From assembly GCA_947373945.1 (NCBI GenBank), contig CANBZV010000005.1, forward strand, positions 1 to 37,477: DNA of 37,477 bases, written 5' to 3'. The DNA comes from Moraxellaceae bacterium (GTDB lineage: Bacteria; Pseudomonadota; Gammaproteobacteria; Pseudomonadales; Moraxellaceae). The position numbers and the translations under genes are program-made. Position 1 is the first letter of the stretch. Each line of letters opens with the position of its first letter. The notes below the pieces were generated by a model. It was not told the DNA's origin. It searched no databases and was given only the letters and a program-made list of their open reading frames with translations. Below, in pieces: positions 28,520 to 37,477 of this stretch.

Positions 28520-29817
28520 TGAGCAAACTCAATCTCCGCGCCCTCGCCGCTCAGGCATTAACACCCATTATTGAACAACAGTCTTCACTCAGTCGTTCGT
28601 TGCCGCCGATACAAGAACGCTGCCCCGAACGCGACCGCGCGCTGCTACAAAATCTGGTGTATGGCACGGCACGCGAATGGCTATATTTTCAGGCCATCAC
28701 CAAACCGCTAGTCAATAAACCGATTAAAGATACAGCGGTGCTGGCGTTGTTGGCATTGGGTATTTATCAGTTATTACGCACGCGTATTCCTGCTCATGCC
28801 GCGATTGCCGAAACCGTGGAAGCAGCACGGCAACTGGGTTTTGGCCATACCACCGGCTTATTAAATGCCTTGTTGCGGCGCTTTCAACGTGAGTCGGAAG
28901 TGCTGTGTCAGAATGCTGCTAAATATCAGCATGCACATCCTGATTGGCTGGCTAAACAACTGCAAAAAGATTGGCATGAACACGCTTATCCGATGATGGA
29001 AGCCAACAATCAACCGGCGGCGTTAACTTTGCGGGTCAATAACCGTCAGGTATCGCGCGAACAGTATTTAGCGTTGTTAGCGGCTGAAAACATTGAGGCG
29101 ACACCTTGCCAGTTTGCGCCTGAAGGCCTGCGTTTAGCGCAATTGTGTGATGTCACCCAATTGCCTTTATATAACGAAGGGGGTTTTTCGGTGCAGGATG
29201 AGTCAGCGCAGTTGGCAGCGCACGTACTCAATCCCGCAGCGGCCAGTGTTATTCTGGATGCCTGTGCTGCTCCGGGTGGCAAAACAGCGCATTTGCTGGA
29301 ATTAGTAGATAGTCAGAAATTAGTGGCTATTGATAGTGATCGCCAACGCGTCAAACGAATTGACGAAAACCTCGCCCGCTTGCGTTTAAACTTTGCTCAT
29401 GTGCAGGTATTAACGGCAGATGCCGCTCACCCTGAACAATGGACGAATGGCCAACAATTTGATGCCATTCTGTTAGATGCACCGTGTACAGCAACGGGGG
29501 TTATTCGCCGTCATCCCGATATTAAATTACTTCGTAAAGCCAGCGATGTTGCCCAAACCGTAGCCTTGCAAGCACAGATTTTGGCGGCCTTATGGCCAAC
29601 CTTAAAAGTCGGTGGTCGGCTGTTATATGCGACTTGTTCGGTATTAAAGGCCGAGAACGAATTGCAAATCGGTTCATTTGTTCATCACACCGCTAATGCT
29701 AAAGAGATTGCGATTGTTGCCGATTGGGGAATAGAACGGCCTCATGGTCGGCAATTATTTCCGAGCGTCAATGGTGGTGATGGCTTTTATTATGCGCTCT
29801 TGGAGAAAACCGCTTAA
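28519..29817 (+). CDS. rsmB: 16S rRNA (cytosine-967-C5) methyltransferase RsmB
   Basis: NusB-like N-terminus; DACAAPGGKTAHLLEL; LLDAPCTATGVIRRHPDIK; LLYATCSVLKAENE. Confidence 0.96.
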   Translation: MSKLNLRALAAQALTPIIEQQSSLSRSLPPIQERCPERDRALLQNLVYGTAREWLYFQAITKPLVNKPIKDTAVLALLALGIYQLLRTRIPAHAAIAETVEAARQLGFGHTTGLLNALLRRFQRESEVLCQNAAKYQHAHPDWLAKQLQKDWHEHAYPMMEANNQPAALTLRVNNRQVSREQYLALLAAENIEATPCQFAPEGLRLAQLCDVTQLPLYNEGGFSVQDESAQLAAHVLNPAAASVILDACAAPGGKTAHLLELVDSQKLVAIDSDRQRVKRIDENLARLRLNFAHVQVLTADAAHPEQWTNGQQFDAILLDAPCTATGVIRRHPDIKLLRKASDVAQTVALQAQILAALWPTLKVGGRLLYATCSVLKAENELQIGSFVHHTANAKEIAIVADWGIERPHGRQLFPSVNGGDGFYYALLEKTA

Positions 29818-29924
29818 TGTTTTGGCTGGTTGAACTGGGTTTTGTGATTGTCGTCTTTGGCGGACTGGCGTTGCTGGTTTGGTATAAGAGTCGGCAGTTG
29901 GATAAAAGAGACAAGGGCGATTGA
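29817..29924 (+). CDS. Candidate 35-aa single-transmembrane microprotein, overlapping the rsmB stop (TAATG)
   Basis: MFWLVELGFVIVVFGGLALLVWYKSRQLDKRDKGD: one hydrophobic helix and positively charged tail; below the ORF-track size cutoff. Confidence 0.5.
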   Translation: MFWLVELGFVIVVFGGLALLVWYKSRQLDKRDKGD

Positions 29925-29938
29925 GGTAAGAAGATGAA

Positions 29939-30024
29939 TAGCCCATGTGGAACACGGGAACCCAGCAATAACACACCGCAAACAGTGTTATTGCCGCAGG
30001 TGTCCGGCATTATCATGTGGGCTA
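29939..30024. repeat. Nested imperfect inverted-repeat element
   Basis: Outer arms TAGCCCA (29939-29945)/TGGGCTA (30018-30024); inner arms GCAATAACAC (29965-29974)/GTGTTATTGC (29985-29994). Confidence 0.6.
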
Positions 30025-30102
30025 CGCGGGGCTGAATTTAACTGACAAAAGATAACAACATCTGCGCTCGCTAAACTTATCAGCATTTAGAAAGGACTCT
30101 AA

Positions 30103-31710
30103 ATGAACACATTGATTAAAACTATTTTATTGCTAACTTCCTTTTTTACCCTGTCATTTGCCCACGCTGAGATTTATAAATGGGTGGATGCCAATGGTAA
30201 AACACACTTCAGTGACAAAGACCCTCGCTTTAGTTCCGCCAAACCAATTGAAGCCTCTAATCCAATTATTGAGCCAAAGCAACCGACATCAAAAGTCAGG
30301 CTAAAAGATATCAAATTTGAAGACGCAGCCCTAGCTTCTTGCATCAGGGATGCCGCAGGAAAAAATGGTTATGATGCCGTCTTTGCTAATGAAATTAAGG
30401 ACTTAACCTGTAATAATATTGGCTCACTCACAGGCATTGAAAACCTCAGCTCACTCTGGCAACTCATACTTGTCAAAACGGAAATTAAGGATTTAACCCC
30501 AGTTTCGACACTTAAAAATTTGCGCATGTTGATAATTGAAGGCTCACAGATAGATGATGTTTCCCCTCTAAGCAATCTCAGCAACCTCCCTCAACTAGTA
30601 CTGACAAAAGCACATATTGAAAGTGTTGAACCGCTGCGTAATTTGTCTGGATTAATTCACTTGGATCTCAGTAACAATCGTATAAAGTCAGTCGTTGCTT
30701 TAGAAAAGCAGACGCAGCTTATAACACTTGGACTGGAAGGCAACCCTCTCAACTGCACTCAAGTGGTAGATTTATATGTTAAGTTGATTGCAGGCCAAGA
30801 AAATACTAAACCAATATACACATCAATTTATCCTGCATGTGAACAGGAATTATCAGCGCGCAAGCCTGATATCTTAGCTGCGGAAAAATCTATTCAAGAG
30901 AAGCTCACACATCAGCCCAATATTACAAGTCAACAAAAAGAGCAAAGCAACACTGATCGAAGCGTGCAAGAGTTAGTATCTAAGCGTGATACTAAAGGCT
31001 TATCCAGTTGGCTAGCGAAAAATCAAAATGCGTTTACTGACTTCAAAATAAATGGGATGCCTTTATTTAATTTAGCAGTCCAGTACTATCTCAATCAGCC
31101 GAATAATGACGATGACTTTCAGTTTCTTGAATGGTTGCTTAAACACGGAGCTAAAACTAACAGCAAGGATACGAACGAAAGAATAGCCCTTACCTATTTG
31201 TACGACTCTGTCCAACTTAATACAAAAAACAAACCACTGTTAAAGTTTTTGTTGAAACATGGTACCGATATTAACTATGCGCCACCGAATCGTCCCACTG
31301 TTCTCGTTGTCGCTGCTGCTGAAGGTAAACTAGACTGGGTCAAAGAGTTGATTGCGTTGGGAGCCAATATTAATGGCCAAGATGGGTTCGGACGCACGGC
31401 TCTGATGATGTCCTATGGCAATCAATTTTATCAAGTTTTTGACTATCTACTCAATGCAGGTGCGAATATTCAGCTGCGCGATCAGAATGGGGCAGCATTA
31501 ATTCATTTCGTTGCGTGGCAACTGAATAGTAGGCCAAATGACGAACGGAGCGGAAAAGCCAAACACTATGCGGTGATGTTGCTGGAAAGGAAATTGAAAT
31601 TTAATTTGAATAATAAGTATGACCGCGAGGCATACCAAAAGTGTGTAAGGTATTTACCTATATACTTTCAACATATTAAGCCTGAGCAGTTAATAAAAAG
31701 AGAAACTTAG
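30103..31710 (+). CDS. Exported DUF4124 - leucine-rich repeat - ankyrin repeat protein
   Basis: Signal peptide; EIYKWVDANGKTHFSDKDPRF (DUF4124); LRR units LTPVSTLKNLRMLIIEGSQIDDVSPLSNLSNL...LIHLDLSNNRIKSV; ankyrin units LLKFLLKHGTDINYAPPNRPTVLVVAAAEGKLDWVKELIALGANINGQDGFGRTALMMSYG. Confidence 0.82.
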   Translation: MNTLIKTILLLTSFFTLSFAHAEIYKWVDANGKTHFSDKDPRFSSAKPIEASNPIIEPKQPTSKVRLKDIKFEDAALASCIRDAAGKNGYDAVFANEIKDLTCNNIGSLTGIENLSSLWQLILVKTEIKDLTPVSTLKNLRMLIIEGSQIDDVSPLSNLSNLPQLVLTKAHIESVEPLRNLSGLIHLDLSNNRIKSVVALEKQTQLITLGLEGNPLNCTQVVDLYVKLIAGQENTKPIYTSIYPACEQELSARKPDILAAEKSIQEKLTHQPNITSQQKEQSNTDRSVQELVSKRDTKGLSSWLAKNQNAFTDFKINGMPLFNLAVQYYLNQPNNDDDFQFLEWLLKHGAKTNSKDTNERIALTYLYDSVQLNTKNKPLLKFLLKHGTDINYAPPNRPTVLVVAAAEGKLDWVKELIALGANINGQDGFGRTALMMSYGNQFYQVFDYLLNAGANIQLRDQNGAALIHFVAWQLNSRPNDERSGKAKHYAVMLLERKLKFNLNNKYDREAYQKCVRYLPIYFQHIKPEQLIKRET

Positions 31711-31753
31711 CCTCTTTACGCACGATTAACAGCGTGCCGTATAGTTCACTTAA

Positions 31754-31771
31754 GGCGCATGATCATGCGCC
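31754..31771. repeat. 18-bp perfect palindrome
   Basis: GGCGCATGATCATGCGCC is self-complementary. Confidence 0.7.
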
Positions 31772-32007
31772 GCATTTGAAGCTCACTGCAAACAGTGCGT
31801 TACAACGCACCCAATAAATCTGATCTATGCTTGTGAAAGCTGAGAGTGTTACGGACCCCTGTGATAGCAGGCGATACGTGGCAACTGTCCTGCACTCAGC
31901 GCGTTTTATGAGCATACAAATGGGGCTTCCGCATTGTTTCCTGACATGGTCGAGATACCGTGATAGCGTAACCGACCTCAAACGGCAGACTCCAAAGGGA
32001 TAAGGTC

Positions 32008-35000
32008 ATGTATACGTCAGCCTCTAGCAGCAAGAATTCGGTTATGGTCAATATTGGACTGGCAATAGCCTATTTTTTCGCTGGCACTATCGGCCTGTTG
32101 CTGGCCACCCCACCGGGCTATGCCACCTCGGTCTGGCCCGCTGCAGGTATCGCGTTGGGCGCCGTGTTGTTGTATGGCTGGCGTTGCTTGCTGGGTGTTG
32201 TGTTGGGGTCGCTGTGCATTAACATCCTAATTACCGTGCGCGCATCCGGTCAGGGCATATTGGATATCGGCTGGATCGTGCCGCTGCTGATTGCACTAGG
32301 CGCTGGTGCTCAGGCATGGGCTGGGCAAATTCTTATCCGCCGTTATGTCGGCCCGACTCTGCATCTGGATGACCCGGAAGCCATTCTCAAAGTGCTTGCC
32401 TTAGGCGGGTTTTTAGCAACATTGGTCAATGCGACTTGGAGTATCACCCTTCTATACTCCATTCAGGCAATTCATGCTGACCGTATTGTCCAGAACTGGG
32501 TAACGTGGTGGATAGGCGACAGCATTGGCGTTCTCGTCTTCACCCCGCTGGTACTGGTATGGGGCATTCCCAAACCTTGGTTCGACCGTACACGCGCGCT
32601 GATGGTGACGGCTGTTTTGGTTAGCGCCTTCGGCCTGACTGTTCTAGGGTTTCTTCTGGTGGTCAAACTGGAGGCACAGGACAGGGTTGGTCGTTTTCAG
32701 GCCAACGGTGCGCAGGCTGTCACCCAAATCGAGCGCCGTTTTGCCGAATATGAGGCGTTTGCCCGAGATTGCCATGGCTTGTTCAACGCCAGTACGCAAG
32801 TAACACGGCTGGAGTTTCATCGTTTCACGCACCACTGGCTAGAGCGGCATCCCGAAGTTCAAGCGGTAGAATGGGCACCCATTGTCCGGCATCAGGATCG
32901 AGCAACGATGGAGAATGCGGCTTCGCTGGAAATCGGCGGCTCCCCGTTTGAATTCATCAGCCGCCCAGAACAGGGTCAAACGCACCAGCGATCGCCAGAT
33001 AGGAATGATTATGCCCCCCTTCTCTATGTCGAGCCGTTGGCAGCCAATCGGATAGTGCTTGGCTATGATGTTGCAGGTGAGCCATTACGTCGCCAGCTGC
33101 TGGAAATGGCGGCTCAGGAGGGTGAGCCCGTTGCTTCAGCTCCGCTCCAGTTGGCGCAGGATACCGAGCATCATCCGGCCATTGTGATCTACACCCCCGT
33201 TTTTCGGAACCCAGAACAGAAGTCTGGTCAATGGCAGGACTTGGCGGGATTCATTGTCATGGCACTAAAAACAGATCAGGTTATCGGTCAAATGGCACCG
33301 CAGTTTGCCGACGACGGTCTGATGTTGGCAGTAATCGACAAGGCGACTGGCAAGCCGATTTTTGGGGAAACACCGCCGATACGCCAGCGCAATGTCGCCA
33401 TACAAATGGGATTACATTTTCAGGATCAGGGCATTATCGGTAAGCGCCAATGGCGCTTTGATGTTTGGCCTACCGAAACCCGACTTGCCAGCTATGAGTC
33501 ATGGTTGACATGGACGGTTCTGGTCACAGGCTTGATTGGCACCAGTCTAGCGGTCAGTTTCAGCCTGATAAATAGCGGTAGAAGATACTATCTGGAGCGG
33601 GCGGTCACCAGTCGTACCCACGAATTGCAAGAGCGCAATGCCGAGTTGGAAGTCGCCCGCATCGAGGCGGATCAGGCCAATGCCTCCAAAGGGGTATTTT
33701 TGGCCAATATGAGCCATGAAATCCGCACCCCGATGAATGCCATTCTGGGGATGGTGCACCTGCTGACACAAACGGAGCTCACACCAAGACAGCGCGATTA
33801 CGCCAGTAAAACCCAGTCGGCGGCTAAATCATTACTTGGCATCCTAAACGACATTTTGGATTTCTCCAAAGTAGAAGCAGGCAAGATGGAGCTGGATCTA
33901 CACCCGTTTAGAATTGACAAACTGATGCGCGACTTGTCCGTCATCTTGTCAGCGAATACAGGCGATAGAAATGTTGAAGTATTGCTGGATGTTGATGCCG
34001 AATTGCCAGTGAGTGTGATGGGTGACTCGCTACGGCTACAGCAAGTATTGATTAATCTGGCGGGCAACGCGATCAAATTCACCCAGAATGGTGAAGTCGT
34101 GGTAACGCTGACACTGGAAAAGCTGGGCGATAACAACGTCACTATTGGCTTTGCCGTGCGCGATTCGGGCATTGGTATTCCCGCCGACCAGTTAGGGCAT
34201 ATTTTTGAAGGTTTTACCCAAGCCGAAGCATCGACATCACGACGTTTTGGCGGTACAGGTCTTGGCCTTGGTATTAGCAAACGTCTGGTCGCGCTCATGG
34301 GTGGCGACTTGCAGGTGGAGAGCACGCTCGGTGTGGGCAGTCGTTTCTACTTCGCGATTTCCTGCCCTCGTATCCATGACGAACCCTCTTTGCACGACCA
34401 ATATGTCGCCTCTGCCATACCTTTGGCTCTGACATGCGCACAACCCTTAAAAACACTGGTGGTTGATGACAACGCATCCGCAAGAACGGTATTAGGGCAT
34501 ATTATTCAGTCCTTGGGCTGGCAGGTTGATGTCGTGTCAAGCGGACAAGAGGCGCTCGCTTTACTGGAACATCCCGAAAATAGCGGCTTTCCTTATGATG
34601 TCGTGTTTATGGACTGGAAAATGCCCGACATGGATGGCTGGCAAACCACGTGCCATATTCACCAGCGCTATCAGGGTCAGAAACTGCCCATCATCATTAT
34701 GGTTACCGCGCAAGATCGGGAACGTCTGGCACAACGGATGCTGACCGAAGCGGTGGCGTTGGACGGCTTTCTGGTTAAACCCGTCACCGCATCCATGTTG
34801 TTTGATGCCGTAGTTGATGCTAATGCGGGAGCAATGGGGGTAGCGGCCAAGACCTTCGCATTACCTTCGTCCACTCGCTTGGCGGGCTTACGGCTGCTGG
34901 TGGTGGAAGATAATCACATGAACCAGCAAATCGCCCGTGAATTACTGGGCAACGAAGGCGCAGAGGTCGTAGTGGCAAGCAATGGTAGACTGGGTGTGGA

Positions 35001-35670
35001 AGCTGCATTAACCACTCAGCCGCCCTTTGATGTCATTCTGATGGATATACAAATGCCTGATATGGATGGCTATACCGCGACAGAGCAAATACGCCGTCAT
35101 GAGCACATGAAAACCGTGCCCATTATCGCCATGACCGCCAATGCCATGGCTTCGGACAAAGCCGCCTGTCTAGCGGCAGGGATGAACAACCATATTGGCA
35201 AACCGATTGATGTGACTATTTTGGTTAACACCATCCTGCATTATTGCGCGCCAGAAACGAATCGCTCCCCGCAAGAGATTACGTTAGCACCCACTGCGGT
35301 AGAGACACCCTCATCGGGCAAAATCAATATTGAGCTCGCGCTCAAGCGTTTGGGTGGCAAAAAGAAGTTGCTTATCAATCTTGCCGAGCGTTTTATTGCC
35401 GATACCGCAACCACCGCAGCAGACTTGCAACAGCAACTGCGGCAAGGCAACTATGATGATGTCGCCCATAAGCTACATTCCTTAAAAGGTTTGGCGGGGA
35501 CTGTTGGCGCGACTGAGCTTGCCACGCTGCTGGCGGATATGGAGAGTCAATTAGAGAGCTTAAACTCCCCTGCGGCGATTGACAGCGCAATCAACACACT
35601 GGCAACAGAGTTATATGCCAGCAGAGCAGCATTGGCCACAATAGCTCAGCAGTTAAGGGCGGCTGGCTAA
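32008..35670 (+). CDS. Hybrid sensor histidine kinase (MASE1 - CHASE - HisKA - HATPase_c - REC - REC - HPt)
   Basis: MASE1-like ATPPGYATSVWPAAGIALGAVLL; CHASE-like HPEVQAVEWAPIV; H-box FLANMSHEIRTPMNAILGM; RFGGTGLGLGISKRLV; two REC domains (VFMDWKMPDMDG, ILMDIQMPDMDG); HPt KLHSLKGLAGTVGA. Confidence 0.93.
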   Translation: MYTSASSSKNSVMVNIGLAIAYFFAGTIGLLLATPPGYATSVWPAAGIALGAVLLYGWRCLLGVVLGSLCINILITVRASGQGILDIGWIVPLLIALGAGAQAWAGQILIRRYVGPTLHLDDPEAILKVLALGGFLATLVNATWSITLLYSIQAIHADRIVQNWVTWWIGDSIGVLVFTPLVLVWGIPKPWFDRTRALMVTAVLVSAFGLTVLGFLLVVKLEAQDRVGRFQANGAQAVTQIERRFAEYEAFARDCHGLFNASTQVTRLEFHRFTHHWLERHPEVQAVEWAPIVRHQDRATMENAASLEIGGSPFEFISRPEQGQTHQRSPDRNDYAPLLYVEPLAANRIVLGYDVAGEPLRRQLLEMAAQEGEPVASAPLQLAQDTEHHPAIVIYTPVFRNPEQKSGQWQDLAGFIVMALKTDQVIGQMAPQFADDGLMLAVIDKATGKPIFGETPPIRQRNVAIQMGLHFQDQGIIGKRQWRFDVWPTETRLASYESWLTWTVLVTGLIGTSLAVSFSLINSGRRYYLERAVTSRTHELQERNAELEVARIEADQANASKGVFLANMSHEIRTPMNAILGMVHLLTQTELTPRQRDYASKTQSAAKSLLGILNDILDFSKVEAGKMELDLHPFRIDKLMRDLSVILSANTGDRNVEVLLDVDAELPVSVMGDSLRLQQVLINLAGNAIKFTQNGEVVVTLTLEKLGDNNVTIGFAVRDSGIGIPADQLGHIFEGFTQAEASTSRRFGGTGLGLGISKRLVALMGGDLQVESTLGVGSRFYFAISCPRIHDEPSLHDQYVASAIPLALTCAQPLKTLVVDDNASARTVLGHIIQSLGWQVDVVSSGQEALALLEHPENSGFPYDVVFMDWKMPDMDGWQTTCHIHQRYQGQKLPIIIMVTAQDRERLAQRMLTEAVALDGFLVKPVTASMLFDAVVDANAGAMGVAAKTFALPSSTRLAGLRLLVVEDNHMNQQIARELLGNEGAEVVVASNGRLGVEAALTTQPPFDVILMDIQMPDMDGYTATEQIRRHEHMKTVPIIAMTANAMASDKAACLAAGMNNHIGKPIDVTILVNTILHYCAPETNRSPQEITLAPTAVETPSSGKINIELALKRLGGKKKLLINLAERFIADTATTAADLQQQLRQGNYDDVAHKLHSLKGLAGTVGATELATLLADMESQLESLNSPAAIDSAINTLATELYASRAALATIAQQLRAAG

Positions 35671-35680
35671 GTTAAGTATA

Positions 35681-36064
35681 CTAACTAAACTGTGCCTTAG
35701 CCCACAACGCGCGAATTTCATCGGCCAGTGTGGTGATGTCAACGGGTTTGGCCAACACGCCAATTGCGCCAGTATCCAATAGCATTTGCACTTTCTCGAG
35801 CCGTGTCTCACCCGTCATAAATATGGCAGGAATGGCCGAAAAGTCAGGTTGCTGGCGCAAAGTCTGTAAGGTAGTCGGGCCATCCATAACCGGCATAACC
35901 ACATCCAGCAATAGCAAATCAGGTAGCTCCACCGGCAATGCCTGTAGCAACTGAGCACCGCCGCCGAAAGCGTTAATTTGAAAATCATCTTCCAGCGCCA
36001 ACTGTACTAGCTCGCGAATATAGTCCTCATCATCAACATAGATAATACGCTGGAGTGCTTTCAT
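35681..36064 (-). CDS. Single-domain (CheY-like) response regulator
   Basis: MKALQRIIYVDDEDYIRELVQLAL...PDLLLLDVVMPVMDGPTTLQTLR...IFMTGET...GVLAKPVD. The track starts at 36187; the domain begins at ATG 36064. Confidence 0.85.
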   Translation of the reverse strand: MKALQRIIYVDDEDYIRELVQLALEDDFQINAFGGGAQLLQALPVELPDLLLLDVVMPVMDGPTTLQTLRQQPDFSAIPAIFMTGETRLEKVQMLLDTGAIGVLAKPVDITTLADEIRALWAKAQFS

Positions 36065-36301
36065 AAGATTTTGGCCATCAACAAAGGTTAGGGTGTTAGT
36101 TAAGCGCCCGATATTCAGCAGTTTCTTGCCGAAATGCAATGCAAATTTAATTCGAGGCAGCAGAATAGTGACCCGCCACAGGCTCAATGACGCCCCATAT
36201 ACGATGCGTCACCAAAGATCCTGCAAGTAAACTATATAGGCAATATCCCATAGGCCAGCCCCCATAAATCCGCTAGTATCAAACAGAGCCTTATGGAGAT
36301 G

Positions 36302-37477
36302 ATGGCCATGATTGATACCAACACTGACCCCCATGCCCCGCTTCGGGATGACATTCGCTTAATGGGTACTCTGCTGGGCGACACCTTACGCCAGCAAGTC
36401 GGACAGTCTTTATACGACAAGGTGGAAGCCATTCGCATACTGGGCAAACAAGCTCGGGATGGTAATCAAAGCGCCAGCCAACAACTCGACCAACTACTGT
36501 CCGCACTTAGCGATGACGAATTATTACCGGTCGCCCGCGCCTTCACGCAATTTCTCAATCTGGCCAATATCGCCGAACAATATCATCGCATCCGCCGTCA
36601 TCGGGCTTGGGAACGGCTCGACAACGCCCTACCTCAACCCGGCTCTATTCGTGAACTATTCCCGCGACTGGTTAGCCAAGGCATTAGCCCTGAAGTACTT
36701 TGGCACGCCGTACAGCAACTCGATGTCGAACTGGTACTGACCGCGCACCCGACGGAAATCAGTCGCCGCACGCTCATTCAAAAATATGACAACATCGCCA
36801 AATGTTTGGAAACGCTTGATTATGTGCATTTAACACCGATTGAACGGCAATCCGAACTTGGCCAACTCAAGCATCATATTATTGCCGCATGGCGTACCGA
36901 CGAGATTCGGCGCAACCGCCCAACACCCATCGATGAAGCAAAATGGGGCTTTACTGCCATTGAGCAAACGCTGTGGTACACCATTCCGCAATTTCTGCGT
37001 GAGTTTGATGATGTCGTTTTTGAACACACCGGCCAGCATCTACCATTGACCCAAGCGCCTATTCGTTTTGCGTCGTGGATGGGCGGTGATCGCGATGGCA
37101 ATCCGAATGTCACCCATCTTGTTACCGAGGAAGTATTACTGCTATCGCGTTGGCAAGCCGCCGAATTGTATTGGCGCGATATCGATGCCATACGCTCCGA
37201 GCTGTCGATGGAAGATTGTAGCCCCGCCATACGCGCCATTGTCGGCGAACAGTGTCGCGAGCCTTATCGGGAATTATTGCGCGAAGTGCGCGATCGGCTA
37301 GCGTTGACGCGAGATTGGGCGGCAGCGCGGCTGCGTGGCGAAACCGTAGATGATACGGGTATTTATCGTCAAGCCGCCGATCTGTTGCAACCACTACTGC
37401 TCTGCCATGACTCGCTGAATAGCTGCAATATGGCCGACATTGCTAATGATGAGCTGACCAATATTATTCGGCGCGTC
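36302..37477 (+). CDS. ppc: Phosphoenolpyruvate carboxylase, partial (N-terminal part)
   Basis: Open frame from ATG 36302 to the window end: MAMIDTNTDPHAPLRDDIRLMGTLLGDTLRQQ...LVLTAHPTEISRRTLIQKYDNIAKCL...FASWMGGDRDGNPNVTHLVTEEVLLL. Missing from the ORF track because it has no stop in the window. Confidence 0.96.
   Translation, partial: MAMIDTNTDPHAPLRDDIRLMGTLLGDTLRQQVGQSLYDKVEAIRILGKQARDGNQSASQQLDQLLSALSDDELLPVARAFTQFLNLANIAEQYHRIRRHRAWERLDNALPQPGSIRELFPRLVSQGISPEVLWHAVQQLDVELVLTAHPTEISRRTLIQKYDNIAKCLETLDYVHLTPIERQSELGQLKHHIIAAWRTDEIRRNRPTPIDEAKWGFTAIEQTLWYTIPQFLREFDDVVFEHTGQHLPLTQAPIRFASWMGGDRDGNPNVTHLVTEEVLLLSRWQAAELYWRDIDAIRSELSMEDCSPAIRAIVGEQCREPYRELLREVRDRLALTRDWAAARLRGETVDDTGIYRQAADLLQPLLLCHDSLNSCNMADIANDELTNIIRRV

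Noticed and set aside
31763-31981. 72-aa minus-strand ORF in the gap upstream of the hybrid kinase
   Set aside because: No recognisable motif, overlaps palindromic sequences, low-quality composition.
33798-34325. 175-aa minus-strand ORF inside the hybrid kinase gene
   Set aside because: Antisense to conserved HisKA/HATPase coding sequence; composition looks like a shadow ORF, with no family motif or RBS support.
36874-37239. 121-aa minus-strand ORF opposite ppc
   Set aside because: Antisense to strongly conserved PEP carboxylase sequence; shadow ORF.

Overview
This is a gammaproteobacterial chromosomal window, possibly Moraxellaceae-like judging by the desaturase/reductase/TetR cluster; taxonomy is inferred. 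It is dominated by chromosomal genes. No CRISPR, tRNA, rRNA, transposase or phage genes were seen. Order: partial msrA; small phasin-like protein; two acyl desaturases, a ferredoxin reductase and a divergent TetR regulator; a TPR + beta-barrel (Slam/DUF560-like) outer-membrane protein paired with a FecR-domain protein; GST, DsbA, cytochromes c4 and c5, EngB, a DUF2238-like membrane protein; two acyl-CoA dehydrogenases with a methyltransferase; five tandem exported START/SRPBCC-like paralogs; aroE-hemF-tsaC-dprA, a LysM protein, def-fmt-rsmB; a DUF4124-LRR-ankyrin protein; a MASE1/CHASE hybrid kinase with a convergent response regulator; partial ppc. The best leads are: (1) the five-gene START-like array; (2) the Slam-like/FecR pair, whose FecR partner carries two TbpB-like repeat domains (candidate type XI secretion pair); (3) repeated 18-bp FabR/DesT-like operators in the desaturase/TetR intergenic region; (4) the DUF4124-LRR-ankyrin fusion; (5) several palindromic repeats, including a REPIN-like 20-bp inverted repeat. 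All family names come from reading motifs by eye; no search was run.
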